The notes under the pieces are model-generated. The model ran no database searches and had not been told where the DNA came from. It worked only from the letters and a program-made list of their open reading frames with translations. The position numbers and the translations under genes were made by a program. Shown here piece by piece: positions 1 to 8,049 of a DNA stretch of 13,783 bases. Position 1 is the first letter of the stretch; each line of letters opens with the position of its first letter. The DNA is from CAYJWS01 sp964373925 (GTDB lineage Bacteria; Patescibacteriota; Patescibacteriia; Buchananbacterales; GWA2-38-13), in contig CAYJWS010000028.1 of assembly GCA_964373925.1 (NCBI GenBank), forward strand, positions 1 through 13,783, read 5' to 3'.

Positions 1-2486
1 GTTGTTGAGGCGACTCCATCGTCCTCTTCTTTAAACTTCATGAGGCGCACTCCTGGCGTAGCCCTACCAAGCGCGCTCACGGTATGTATAGGCAAGCGAA
101 TGACCTGTCCCTTGTCGGATATGATAATAAGGTCTTCTTCCAATACTTTTGAGTTCACAATCATGGCAGAAATAATCATTCCTGTTTTATTGGTGATTTT
201 GGCGGTCCTCACTCCCATGCCACCGCGCGACTGAATCTTATATTGCTTGAGGCCTGTTCGCTTTCCATAGCCTTTTGACATAACTACCAACAGCTGTCCG
301 ATACTGGCAAGATCCTGGTCAATAACATCCATACCAACAACCCTGTCGTCTTTTTTCAGGCGGATACCGCGTACGCCCGCGGCGTTTCTGCCCATGGCGC
401 GGATGTCTTTTTCTCGGAAGCGGATGGACTGTCCCGACCGCGTGATGAGAATAAGCTCATCTTTTCCACTTGAGGGCTTGACCCATTCAAGTTCATCATT
501 ATTTTTTAGCTTAATGGCAATAAGTCCGGAACGCCTGACATTGGCAAAATCGGAGATATCAACTTTTTTGATATTCCCAAAACGCGTCACCATGACCAAA
601 AATTTAGAATCGCCAAGTTCGCTCAAGGGAAGCGCTGATGAAATCTTTTCATTGGGCGCAAGCTGCAAAAAATTCACAATAGCCTGGCCCTTTGAGGTTC
701 GCGAACCTTTTGGAACATCATAGCCGGACAATTGATAAATTCTGCCTTTGGTTGTAAAAAATAAAATGTTGGAATGCGTTGTCGTTGCAAAAAAATGCTC
801 AACCACATCCTGCTCTTTTGTTGTAAGCCCTATAACTCCCTTGCCCCCGCGATCCTGTGTTTTAAATGTGTCCAAAGGCAGGCTCTTGATATATCCGTCT
901 CGAGTCAAAACAACAATAATGCCTTCATCGGGAATAAGGTCTTCTTGCGTAAAATCTTTCACGCCGTGCAATATCACTTTTGTTTTTCTTTCATCACCAT
1001 ACTTCTCGCGCACTTCTATAAGCTCTTTTTTAATAATCGCCCGAATTTTTTTCACGGACAGAAGTATGCTTTCTAGCTCTTTAATCAGCGTTAATTTTTC
1101 CTTAAGCTCCTGCTCCACTCTCATTCTTTCAAGATTCGCGAGCTGATGGAGGCGCATCTCTAAAATAGCGAGAGTCTGCCTCTCGGTGAGCTTGAACTTT
1201 TTCATCAAATTCACCCTTGCCCCTTCTTTGTCCTGCGATTTTTTTATGGTTTCAATAATTTGGTTAATATGCAAAAGCGCGAGCTTTAATCCCTCAAGGA
1301 TATGCGCGCGGTCTTTTGCCTTTTGGAGATCGTATTCCGTGCGCCTGCGTACAACTACTTCGCGATGCTTGATAAATTCTTCCAAAACCATCTTGAGGTT
1401 TAAAACTCTCGGCTGGATTCCGTCAACAAGCGCGAGCATATTTACATGGAACGTCTCCTGCAGCTGGGTGAGCTGGTAGAGGCGGTTGAGGACTTTTTTT
1501 GGATACGCGTCTTTTTTAAGCTCAATGACAACGCGAACGCCCTCGCGTTCTGACGACTCGTCGCGCAAGTCTTTTATGCCCTCAAGCTTTTTATCGCGGA
1601 CGAGATCCGCAATTTTCTCAAGTATGCTCGCCTTGTTCACTTGATACGGAATCTCCGTGACTATGATTTTATACCTGTCTTCTTTCTCTTCTATAATCTC
1701 GGCGTTCGCCCGCATTACTATCGCGCCTTTTCCCGTGGCATAGGCCCTTTTAATTTCCTTAATATCATAAATAGTCGCGCCCGTTGGGAAATCCGGACCC
1801 TTTACAAACTGTATAAGATCGTCAATGGATGCTTCCGGATTGTCTATAAGATGCCCGATGCCATCGCATATCTCCCTCAAATTATGCGGAGGGATGCTTG
1901 TTGCCATACCAACGGCAATTCCCACGGCTCCATTCAAAAGGAGGTTTGGAAGCTTTGCCGGCAAAACAACGGGCTCATTGTGGCTTCCGTCGTAATTGGG
2001 AATAAAATTGACTGTATTTTTTTCAATATCATAGAGCATCTCCTCGGAAATAGTGGAGAGCTTCGCCTCGGTATACCTCATGGCCGCAGCCGAGTCGCCG
2101 TCCATGCTTCCAAAGTTTCCCTGCCCATTCACCAGCGGATAGCGCAAGCTGAAATCTTGAGCCATTCTCACCAGGGTGTCATATACGGCAACATCGCCGT
2201 GCGGATGGTATTTTCCTAAAACTTCTCCAACCACGGTTGCGGATTTTCTAAACTTTCCGCCAGCGCGAAGGCCCAATGTCCACATAGCGTACAGCACCCT
2301 TCTATGCACGGGTTTGAGCCCGTCTCGGACATCCGGCAAAGCGCGGGCAACAATAACGGACATAGCATAATCAAGATATGATTGGCGCATTTCATCTACT
2401 ATGGGCCGGATGGTCACAGCCATAAGCTTACCAGGTTCATCTACTTTCGCAGGAAGAATATTTTTTTTCTTTTTATCCTCTTTCAT
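1..2486 (-). CDS. gyrA: DNA gyrase subunit A, 3' end cut off by the window edge
   Basis: Breakage-reunion subunit of the type IIA topoisomerase that introduces negative supercoils with GyrB. The frame is open from the ATG at 2486 to the window edge (828 codons); the family is about 820-880 aa, so only a short tail is missing. Seen: N-terminal MRQSYLDYAMSVIVARALPD, the active-site Tyr at residue 137 in AAAMRYTEA, a NFGSMDGDSAAAMRY block, and a beta-pinwheel C-terminal domain beginning near residue 520. The GyrA box reads QDRGGKG (residues 544-550) against the usual QRRGGKG, which favours GyrA over ParC. The QDR region has Val98 where E. coli has Ser83; the Asp87 equivalent is kept. The start is 4 nt after the stop of the upstream gene with no Shine-Dalgarno site, suggesting translational coupling. 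An E. coli-like residue offset of 15 is constant from Val98 to Tyr137, which supports the start. Confidence 0.97.
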   Translation of the reverse strand, partial: MKEDKKKKNILPAKVDEPGKLMAVTIRPIVDEMRQSYLDYAMSVIVARALPDVRDGLKPVHRRVLYAMWTLGLRAGGKFRKSATVVGEVLGKYHPHGDVAVYDTLVRMAQDFSLRYPLVNGQGNFGSMDGDSAAAMRYTEAKLSTISEEMLYDIEKNTVNFIPNYDGSHNEPVVLPAKLPNLLLNGAVGIAVGMATSIPPHNLREICDGIGHLIDNPEASIDDLIQFVKGPDFPTGATIYDIKEIKRAYATGKGAIVMRANAEIIEEKEDRYKIIVTEIPYQVNKASILEKIADLVRDKKLEGIKDLRDESSEREGVRVVIELKKDAYPKKVLNRLYQLTQLQETFHVNMLALVDGIQPRVLNLKMVLEEFIKHREVVVRRRTEYDLQKAKDRAHILEGLKLALLHINQIIETIKKSQDKEGARVNLMKKFKLTERQTLAILEMRLHQLANLERMRVEQELKEKLTLIKELESILLSVKKIRAIIKKELIEVREKYGDERKTKVILHGVKDFTQEDLIPDEGIIVVLTRDGYIKSLPLDTFKTQDRGGKGVIGLTTKEQDVVEHFFATTTHSNILFFTTKGRIYQLSGYDVPKGSRTSKGQAIVNFLQLAPNEKISSALPLSELGDSKFLVMVTRFGNIKKVDISDFANVRRSGLIAIKLKNNDELEWVKPSSGKDELILITRSGQSIRFREKDIRAMGRNAAGVRGIRLKKDDRVVGMDVIDQDLASIGQLLVVMSKGYGKRTGLKQYKIQSRGGMGVRTAKITNKTGMIISAMIVNSKVLEEDLIIISDKGQVIRLPIHTVSALGRATPGVRLMKFKEEDDGVAST

Positions 2487-2490
2487 AGTG

Positions 2491-3228
2491 TTAATTCAAT
2501 ATTTGTTCTTTATGGGTTTCAAAATATTTTTTTAATGAATCTTCCAACTCCTTTTTATCCTCACATGATCTTGCGTTTGAACAGGAATCAACTATTAAAA
2601 ATTTTTCTGTTTCGTACGCTTCCGCCTGCCTGCACATGCCCTCATATATAATGGCATTATATTCCTCAAGGGCTTTTTGCACCTGTACTTTTAAAGAAGC
2701 CAGATAAAATGCCAATTGCTTTTTTGGAAAAAAAATATCCGGCGTATTGCATGTCGTGGCGTCTTTGCATTCGCCGCATTCCTTTTTGCCCTTAAACAAA
2801 ACTTGCGCGATAAGCGAATCATGCACGCCCTTTTCAAGGGTCGTAATCTTCATCTCCCAGCCCTCGGGCACATTGCTTTTCATATCAAGTATTACACTAT
2901 CAAGTTTTTCAATATTTTTTTTATTTACAATGTCAAGTATTCCCTCCTGAAATAGCAACGTGTCGTTTTGACTTACCAGATCTTTTTGTCCGCTTTTTTG
3001 AAAATTATTTTTAATTGATCCTGCAACATCGGAAAACTGGTCGTATTGATTCTGAAAATTTTCAGCCGTTTTTTTGGTATCTTCCAAAATTTTTTGAAGA
3101 TTATCATCTGCGCCGTATTCATATCGGGGAGGAAAATAAACTATTGTAAGATATATCAAGACGATGGCCGTAAAAACTAAAATGATCGCCATTAATATTT
3201 TTCTATGGCTTTGCCGAATACCCTTCAT
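2491..3228 (-). CDS. Single-pass membrane protein with Cys-containing extracytoplasmic domain, unknown function
   Basis: Not recognised as a named family. The 245-residue product has a basic N-terminus (MKGIRQSHRK), one hydrophobic segment at about residues 11-32, and then a soluble domain presumably outside the cytoplasm. Residues 40-110 are rich in charged and polar residues and look helical or coiled-coil. Six cysteines occur only in the distal half (151, 154, 160, 199, 216, 222), the first pair as C-x2-C, which could form disulfides or bind a metal. It lies between a metallo-beta-lactamase-fold gene (12 nt upstream) and gyrA (4 nt downstream), both on the same strand, so it is probably cotranscribed. 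No Shine-Dalgarno site precedes its ATG. The gene is well supported by length, start and operon spacing; its role is unknown. Confidence 0.85.
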   Translation of the reverse strand: MKGIRQSHRKILMAIILVFTAIVLIYLTIVYFPPRYEYGADDNLQKILEDTKKTAENFQNQYDQFSDVAGSIKNNFQKSGQKDLVSQNDTLLFQEGILDIVNKKNIEKLDSVILDMKSNVPEGWEMKITTLEKGVHDSLIAQVLFKGKKECGECKDATTCNTPDIFFPKKQLAFYLASLKVQVQKALEEYNAIIYEGMCRQAEAYETEKFLIVDSCSNARSCEDKKELEDSLKKYFETHKEQILN

Positions 3229-3240
3229 TGTGCTTGTGTA

Positions 3241-3891
3241 TTAAGAAATATCAAAAATCACAACCTGCGTTTGATCTGCGGGCAAATCTTTCTTTGCGAT
3301 CTTATATCTTGTAGTTGTTTCTTTTGGACGTACTCCAAACTCTTTGCAAAAATCATTGACCGATGCGAGTTGCTCTTGTATGGAAGGTATCCTATAACAC
3401 ATGGGTATTACAACCCTAGGATCAATTTTGGCGACAAGCTCAGCCGCCTTCTTTGGCGAAAGATACCGTGCGCCGCCCACAGGAACCATAAGAATATCCG
3501 TGCTACCCAAATTATCCAGCTGGTTTTCCTCTGGTTCAAATCCAAGGTCTCCTAAATGAATTATGCTTAATCCATCCATCTGAATTTTATAAATAATAGA
3601 ATTGGCATCTTGCTGTTTCGCGCCTGTGTCGCTTTTTCGCATTTCAATGCCATAAATAAGCACGTCTTTAACCTCATACTCCCCAGCGCCAGAAATGATC
3701 TTTATGCCATCGCCTTTTTTAATAATGCCCGATACATTGCCGTGATATTCATCTACTTTTGAAGAAAGAACAATGTCAGCGGCAATCTTTGGAAGCTTGC
3801 GGCCCGTGGAGTTTGAAAATGGATCAGTGACAATACTCGCGGAATTTCCCTCAATTTTAAAACAGGCAAAACCTGTCCACATAATAACCAT
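3241..3891 (-). CDS. UlaG-like metallo-beta-lactamase-fold protein with degenerate metal site
   Basis: The 216-residue product matches the Lactamase_B_3/UlaG-like fold along its whole length: an N-terminal strand MVIMWTGFACFKIEG, VTDPF (residues 21-25), GEYEV (70-74), HLGDLG (112-117), PVGG (137-140) and VIPMCY (161-166). Active members use HxHxDH plus further His/Asp residues to hold zinc or another metal. Here the first motif is KVDEYH (45-50), the usual HSCF is FACF, and the late HY motif is CY; only His50 and Asp115 remain. The protein is therefore probably not a classical metallohydrolase. The start at 3891 puts Trp5 where relatives have it, which supports it over Met4. It follows the upstream gene by 26 nt and precedes the one-TM protein by 12 nt, without a Shine-Dalgarno site. 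Substrate and role are unknown. Confidence 0.88.
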   Translation of the reverse strand: MVIMWTGFACFKIEGNSASIVTDPFSNSTGRKLPKIAADIVLSSKVDEYHGNVSGIIKKGDGIKIISGAGEYEVKDVLIYGIEMRKSDTGAKQQDANSIIYKIQMDGLSIIHLGDLGFEPEENQLDNLGSTDILMVPVGGARYLSPKKAAELVAKIDPRVVIPMCYRIPSIQEQLASVNDFCKEFGVRPKETTTRYKIAKKDLPADQTQVVIFDIS

Positions 3892-3917
3892 AGTAATTTT
3901 GTTAGCGTAATCAAAAA

Positions 3918-4439
3918 CTATCTTGTTCTATTGGGCCTGCTAAGCTTTGATATGCTTGTTATTGGTCCAGTGCCTATTCCCTTGCTTGCAGGAGTAATTC
4001 TTTTGCCGGCCTTCTGATTCATATGAAAAATTGAACTTGTTGCTCCCTTATTTGCCGATATAGAAATATTTTTGGGCAAACTCCCGCTTTTTTTATAATC
4101 AAAGCGCCTCGTGCGTCCAAAAGATCCCCTTTCTGAATACAATCCAGGATCTTCCCTCTCTTCAAGCTCAACATCTCGATCTATTGCCATTCTCACGTAG
4201 GCCTGCCGCCTTCTTTCATGCTCGTCAATAAGCTTTTCCATCTTCATCCTATCAAGCGCCACATCACCCGACTCTACGAGCTTTCGCAATGTATTTTGTA
4301 TCTGCTTTCTGTTCAGCTCTGGCCGCTCTAATACGCCCGCCTCTCGAAGCGCTCTTCGAAATTTGAAGTACATATCCTTGCCACCGATTGCTTCTGCGTA
4401 GCTCAAAAGATTTTTTTTTGAAAGGCGGTCTGTTTGCAT
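3918..4439 (-). CDS. Hypothetical basic protein with helical N-half and disordered tail
   Basis: Not recognised. The 173-residue product is first in the minus-strand block that ends with gyrA. Residues 1-95 are rich in charged residues and predicted by eye to be helical (KFRRALREAGVLERPELNRK, then a KMEKLIDEHERRRQAYVRMA stretch). Residues 96-173 are low in hydrophobics and rich in Gly, Ser, Lys and Arg, ending PNRTR, so probably disordered and possibly nucleic-acid binding. No catalytic motif or membrane segment is visible. The ATG at 4439 lacks a Shine-Dalgarno site but follows a plausible promoter whose start point would leave a leader of only about 17 nt. The long open frame, its position behind a promoter and the 26-nt gap to the next gene support a real gene. 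Confidence 0.75.
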   Translation of the reverse strand: MQTDRLSKKNLLSYAEAIGGKDMYFKFRRALREAGVLERPELNRKQIQNTLRKLVESGDVALDRMKMEKLIDEHERRRQAYVRMAIDRDVELEEREDPGLYSERGSFGRTRRFDYKKSGSLPKNISISANKGATSSIFHMNQKAGKRITPASKGIGTGPITSISKLSRPNRTR

Positions 4440-4462
4440 AATTTTTTGATTGTAATACTTTC

Positions 4463-4491
4463 ATTTTACATCAGTTGCTCAAAAAAGTCTA
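4463..4491 (-). promoter_or_regulatory. Putative sigma70 promoter of the minus-strand gyrA block
   Basis: Reading the minus strand, TAGACT (4491-4486) is followed by a 17-nt spacer and TAAAAT (4468-4463), five of six matches at -10. Predicted initiation near 4456 leaves about 17 nt before the ATG at 4439. It is the best-spaced pair upstream of this gene, but the DNA is very AT-rich and chance matches are likely. Confidence 0.4.
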
Positions 4492-4562
4492 GCATATTTT
4501 ATGTTGAGGCAAATATTAAAAAATGGCTTATTTTAAACAAAATTTTAAAATGTCCCCTATGG

Positions 4563-4591
4563 TTGCAAAATAATAAAATATACTATATAAT
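4563..4591 (+). promoter_or_regulatory. Putative sigma70 promoter of rpsA
   Basis: TTGCAA (4563-4568), a 17-nt spacer and a perfect TATAAT (4586-4591). Initiation near 4598 would give rpsA a leader of about 210 nt, long for such a compact genome. A second, weaker pair (TTGATC at 4746-4751, 17 nt, TAAACT at 4769-4774) lies much nearer the gene and may give a short second transcript. Confidence 0.6.
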
Positions 4592-4672
4592 GATTGGTAT
4601 CCAAAGAATACATTTTTTGGATTATTGCATCTTAATTCACCCTCCACCTTGTGCGCCCAATGCTTATATTTT

Positions 4673-4809
4673 TAAGAAAGAGAATTGATTTCTAACTTTC
4701 TTATTTCGGGCTTATTTCTTTCTTTAGTGCACAAAGTAGGGGAGCTTGATCACTGTAAAAGATCAGGTTAAACTACGCTTTGAATTGATGTGATTCAAAG
4801 TATTTTTTT
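4673..4809 (+). promoter_or_regulatory. Structured leader of rpsA with terminator-like hairpin next to the start codon
   Basis: Three hairpins can be drawn in the untranslated region. The first pairs 4673-4680 with 4696-4703 perfectly (8 bp), with an inner AGAA/TTCT extension. The second pairs 4745-4751 with 4761-4767 (7 bp, one G-T) and is enclosed by a weak outer helix, 4733-4739 with 4773-4781, across purine-rich GGGAG and TTAAA sides. The third pairs 4778-4785 with 4793-4800 perfectly (8 bp, 7-nt loop); a run of T with one A follows and then the ATG at 4810. The outer helix of the second and the stem of the third share 4778-4781, so they cannot both form, as in an attenuator. There is no Shine-Dalgarno site. 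The remaining intergenic DNA (4492-4562 and 4592-4672) shows only AT-rich sequence and no convincing gene. Confidence 0.45.
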
Positions 4810-6027
4810 ATGACGGATAATTCACCAAACTTTAAAAAACTTCTTCAGGAAGAAGATGCCATACATATACCAAAGGCTGGCGATCTTATTAAGGGAAAAA
4901 TAATAAGCATAACCCGCTCTGAGGTGCGCATAGACATAAACGGCGTAAAAACCGGCGTTGTTCGAGGAAGAGAACTCTTTGACGAATCAAGCGAGTACTC
5001 CAATCTCAGGGTGGGAGACGACGTGGAGGCAACGGTGCTTGAGCAGGAAAATGAAAAAGGCGAGGTTGAGCTGTCGTTTCGTTTTGCGGGGCACCAGAGG
5101 GCATGGGATGGGCTCATCGAGTTCATGAAAAATAAACAAATTGTTGCAACGCGAATCACCGACGCAAATAAAGGAGGACTTATGATCCGAGTCGGGCAAA
5201 TTGCGGGATTTCTCCCTGTATCGCAACTGAGCCCCGAGCACTATCCGCGCGTTCCTGGCGGAGATAAAAACAAAATCTTAGAGCGTCTCAAAGACTATAT
5301 AGGGAAAGATTTTGAGGTAAAAATTATTGATGTTAATGAAGGAGAAAACAAACTCATTGTCTCCGAAAAAGCTGCGTGGGAAGAAAAACAACATTCGGTT
5401 ATTTCCAAATATAAAATTGCGGATGTTATTGAAGGAAGCGTCACCGCAGTCACGGACTTTGGCGTATTTGTTGAATTTGGAGAACATCTGGAGGGGTTGA
5501 TCCACATCTCGGAGCTCGCATGGCAGAGAATAGACAACCCGCGAGACATCATTAAAGAAGGGGAGAAAATTAAAGCGGAAATTATCGGCATGGAGGGTTC
5601 AAAAATTTTCCTTTCTTCAAAAAAGCTTAAGAAGGACCCATGGGAAGGTATTGAAAAAAAATATGCCATAGGACAATCCGTAAAAGGAAAAATCTTAAAA
5701 ATTAATCCTTTTGGTCTGTTTGTTGAGCTTGACTCGGATATTCATGGGCTCGCGCACATATCAGAAATATCTAACGAACCCGTAAGCGATCTCTCAAAGA
5801 TTGTTGCCATAGGCGATATGAAAGAATTTAAAATTCTTTCCATAGAGCCTAAAAATCACCGCCTGGGCTTGAGTCTTAAAAAATTCCAACCTCCTCAAGA
5901 AACCAAAGAAACAATAAAAACTGAAACAAAAGAAGAGAAAAAGAAAAAAGTTAAAGAAGATGTAGGAAGCTCTGAAGAAAAAAAGCCGCGGGAAAAGAAA
6001 AAAACAAAGGCAAAAAAAGAGGCTTAG
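4810..6027 (+). CDS. rpsA: 30S ribosomal protein S1, four S1 domains
   Basis: Binds mRNA on the 30S subunit and helps unstructured or Shine-Dalgarno-poor messages reach the decoding site. The 405-residue product has four S1/OB repeats, at about residues 24-92, 107-187, 206-272 and 289-358. The third and fourth are the most canonical (GVFVEFGEHLEGLIHISEL; GLFVELDSDIHGLAHISEI). Residues 360-405 form a Lys/Glu-rich, presumably disordered tail. E. coli S1 has six domains; four are common in smaller bacteria. The ATG follows a hairpin and a T-rich run and has no Shine-Dalgarno site, so initiation is either leaderless-like or controlled by structure, perhaps by S1 itself (inference). The gene stands alone between its own promoter and the separate promoter of ftsH. 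Confidence 0.95.
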   Translation: MTDNSPNFKKLLQEEDAIHIPKAGDLIKGKIISITRSEVRIDINGVKTGVVRGRELFDESSEYSNLRVGDDVEATVLEQENEKGEVELSFRFAGHQRAWDGLIEFMKNKQIVATRITDANKGGLMIRVGQIAGFLPVSQLSPEHYPRVPGGDKNKILERLKDYIGKDFEVKIIDVNEGENKLIVSEKAAWEEKQHSVISKYKIADVIEGSVTAVTDFGVFVEFGEHLEGLIHISELAWQRIDNPRDIIKEGEKIKAEIIGMEGSKIFLSSKKLKKDPWEGIEKKYAIGQSVKGKILKINPFGLFVELDSDIHGLAHISEISNEPVSDLSKIVAIGDMKEFKILSIEPKNHRLGLSLKKFQPPQETKETIKTETKEEKKKKVKEDVGSSEEKKPREKKKTKAKKEA

Positions 6028-6090
6028 TGCAACCTTCTTGAGGGTTATGCAATGAACTATATGCGCGGTAATTATTTTTTGTGTTCTCTA

Positions 6091-6129
6091 TTGCGAAATT
6101 TAACCAATCTGATTATACTACAATCAGAT
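6091..6129 (+). promoter_or_regulatory. Putative ftsH promoter overlapping a perfect 8-bp inverted repeat
   Basis: TTGCGA (6091-6096), a 17-nt spacer and TATACT (6114-6119) predict initiation near 6126, about 18 nt before the ftsH ATG. The -10 box lies inside an inverted repeat, ATCTGATT (6107-6114) and AATCAGAT (6122-6129), with a 7-nt centre. A palindrome over the -10 and start point is a typical repressor-site position; if transcription began further upstream it would instead form an RNA hairpin before the start codon. The space between rpsA and this promoter (6028-6090) has only a weak, bulged hairpin. Confidence 0.5.
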
Positions 6130-6143
6130 ATTCTCAAAAATGT

Positions 6144-8033
6144 ATGAAAAATTTAACAAAAAATCTCATTATCATTATTATGGCGCTTCTTACGCTCTCA
6201 GCGCTTTTTAGCCTGTATACTTCTCCCCTTCAAGACGTAAAAAAGACTGACATGAGCGCCTTTATAAACCAGCTTCACAATGAAGAGGTTGCTTCTATTA
6301 TAGTAAAAAATGACAGGCTGGAAATAGAGCTTAAAGACAAATCAAAAGAGCTTGTTAAAAAAGAGGGTATTGAAACATTCAGCAATCTCATTAAAAATTA
6401 CAACATTCCACCCGAAAAGCTCAAAAATGTAAAAATAGATGTCCGCGAAAATGAAGGGGCGGGGTTTTGGATCGCAACGCTTCTTCCATTCATACTGCCG
6501 TTCCTTTTTATAGCGGTGTTTATTTATTTCATGATGAAGCAGGTACAGGGGGCGAATACTCGCGCGATGAGCTTTGGACAAAGCCGCGCCCGCGAAACCA
6601 ATTCGCAAAATAAAAAAAACCAAATAACATTCAAAGATGTTGCTGGCGCGAAAGAAGCGAAGGAAGAGCTTATTGAAATCGTAGACTTTCTTAAAAATCC
6701 AAAAAAATTCATATCCTTGGGCGCGAAAATTCCCAAAGGAGTACTTGTGGTTGGCGCGCCGGGAACTGGAAAAACTCTTCTCGCGCGCGCGGTCTCGGGA
6801 GAGGCAGAAGTACCTTTCTTTAATATCTCCGGATCAGAATTTGTCGAGATGTTTGTTGGAGTTGGAGCGTCCCGTGTACGGGATCTTTTCAGGAAGGCAA
6901 AACGAAGCGCTCCATGCATTGTGTTCATTGACGAGCTTGACGCTGTGGGCCGGCAGAGGGGCGCAGGCCTTGGCGGATCAAATGACGAACGAGAGCAGAC
7001 CTTAAACCAAATTCTCGTAGAAATGGATGGCTTTGACGTAAATACAAATATCATTGTCATGGCAGCGACCAATCGCCCTGATATTTTGGATTCAGCGCTA
7101 CTTCGCCCCGGAAGGTTTGACAGAAGGATTATACTTGATATGCCCGACATCAACGACAGATATGAAATTCTAAAGGTGCACTCAAAGCAAAAACCTTTTG
7201 CCGATAACGTAAACCTTCGAATTGTTGCCGAGCGCACTCCCGGCTTTAGCGGAGCGGACCTTGCAAACATTCTCAACGAAGCGGCGATTCTTACCGCGCG
7301 AAGAAACAAAAAACTTATAGAAAATTCTGAAGTGCTAGAAAGCATTGAAAGGGTGCTTCTTGGACCAGAAAGAAAAAGCCATATTCTTTCAGAAAAAGAG
7401 AAAAAAATTACCGCATATCACGAAGCCGGTCACGCGCTTGTGGCGCACATGCTCCCAAACACCGATCCCATAAGAAAGATTTCTATTATCTCTCGCGGCC
7501 GCGCCGCCGGATACACTCTTAAACTGCCGGAATCCGACAAATACATGATTCCGCGCCAAGAGATGATGGAAGAAATCTCGGTGCTTTTAGGCGGATACGA
7601 GACTGAAAAAGAAGTATTCGGCGATGTCACAACGGGCGCGTCCAACGATCTAAAAAAGGCGACGGACATAGCGAAACGCTTGATCACCGAATACGGAATG
7701 AGCGAAAAGCTCGGCCCAAGAACTTTTGGAGAGCACCATGAAATGATTTTTCTCGGGCGCGAAATTACCGAACAAAGAGACTACAGCGAAAAAATCGCTG
7801 AACAAATCGACCAGGAGATATTTCGCTTCATCGCAAACTCCCAGGAGATCGCGAGAAATATTTTAAAAAAATATAGAACAAAACTCGACGAAATAGCGGG
7901 CATACTTCTCAAAAAAGAAACCATGGAGCGCGAAGAATTTGAATCTCTCTTTAAAGGCATGAACGTGAAAAAAAATCAAACAACAACACAAGGGTCTGAA
8001 ATAGAAATTCTTACGCACCCGCAAAACGCTTAA
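6144..8033 (+). CDS. ftsH: ATP-dependent zinc metalloprotease FtsH
   Basis: Membrane-anchored hexameric AAA+ protease that removes misfolded membrane proteins and short-lived regulators. The product is 629 residues from the ATG at 6144. Layout: TM1 at about 8-25, an extracytoplasmic domain, TM2 at about 108-130, and the AAA module with Walker A GAPGTGKT (204-211), Walker B IVFIDELDAVG (Asp263, Glu264) and the second region of homology ATNRPD...LLRPGRFDR. The M41 protease site is HEAGH (His426, Glu427, His430), with a third zinc ligand Asp502 in TTGASNDL. All key residues are present. The frame is also open to a GTG at 6081, but that start lies upstream of the -35 box and would add 21 residues before the normal N-terminus MKNLTKNL, so 6144 is preferred. 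No Shine-Dalgarno site. A membrane-protein gene follows after 16 nt. Confidence 0.97.
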   Translation: MKNLTKNLIIIIMALLTLSALFSLYTSPLQDVKKTDMSAFINQLHNEEVASIIVKNDRLEIELKDKSKELVKKEGIETFSNLIKNYNIPPEKLKNVKIDVRENEGAGFWIATLLPFILPFLFIAVFIYFMMKQVQGANTRAMSFGQSRARETNSQNKKNQITFKDVAGAKEAKEELIEIVDFLKNPKKFISLGAKIPKGVLVVGAPGTGKTLLARAVSGEAEVPFFNISGSEFVEMFVGVGASRVRDLFRKAKRSAPCIVFIDELDAVGRQRGAGLGGSNDEREQTLNQILVEMDGFDVNTNIIVMAATNRPDILDSALLRPGRFDRRIILDMPDINDRYEILKVHSKQKPFADNVNLRIVAERTPGFSGADLANILNEAAILTARRNKKLIENSEVLESIERVLLGPERKSHILSEKEKKITAYHEAGHALVAHMLPNTDPIRKISIISRGRAAGYTLKLPESDKYMIPRQEMMEEISVLLGGYETEKEVFGDVTTGASNDLKKATDIAKRLITEYGMSEKLGPRTFGEHHEMIFLGREITEQRDYSEKIAEQIDQEIFRFIANSQEIARNILKKYRTKLDEIAGILLKKETMEREEFESLFKGMNVKKNQTTTQGSEIEILTHPQNA

Positions 8034-8049
8034 ACATAAACAAAAAATA

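Noticed and set aside
1641..2219. Open frame of 192 codons on the plus strand
   Set aside because: Fully antisense to the catalytic-core part of gyrA, no SD site, no recognisable protein features.
4434..4688. Open frame of 84 codons on the plus strand in the intergenic region
   Set aside because: No SD site, spans the rpsA promoter, translation has no domain-like pattern, and it starts inside the divergent gene.
6028..6080. Intrinsic terminator after rpsA
   Set aside because: The possible stem (AACC/GGTT region) is short and bulged and no T run follows directly; the T-rich stretch at 6074-6080 is too far away.
6081..6143. GTG start for ftsH that would add 21 residues
   Set aside because: It lies upstream of the -35 box of the likely promoter, and the added sequence precedes a normal FtsH N-terminus (MKNLTKNL followed by the TM helix).
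6524..7345. Open frame of 273 codons on the minus strand
   Set aside because: Antisense to the FtsH ATPase module; low-complexity Ser/Arg-rich translation typical of a shadow frame.
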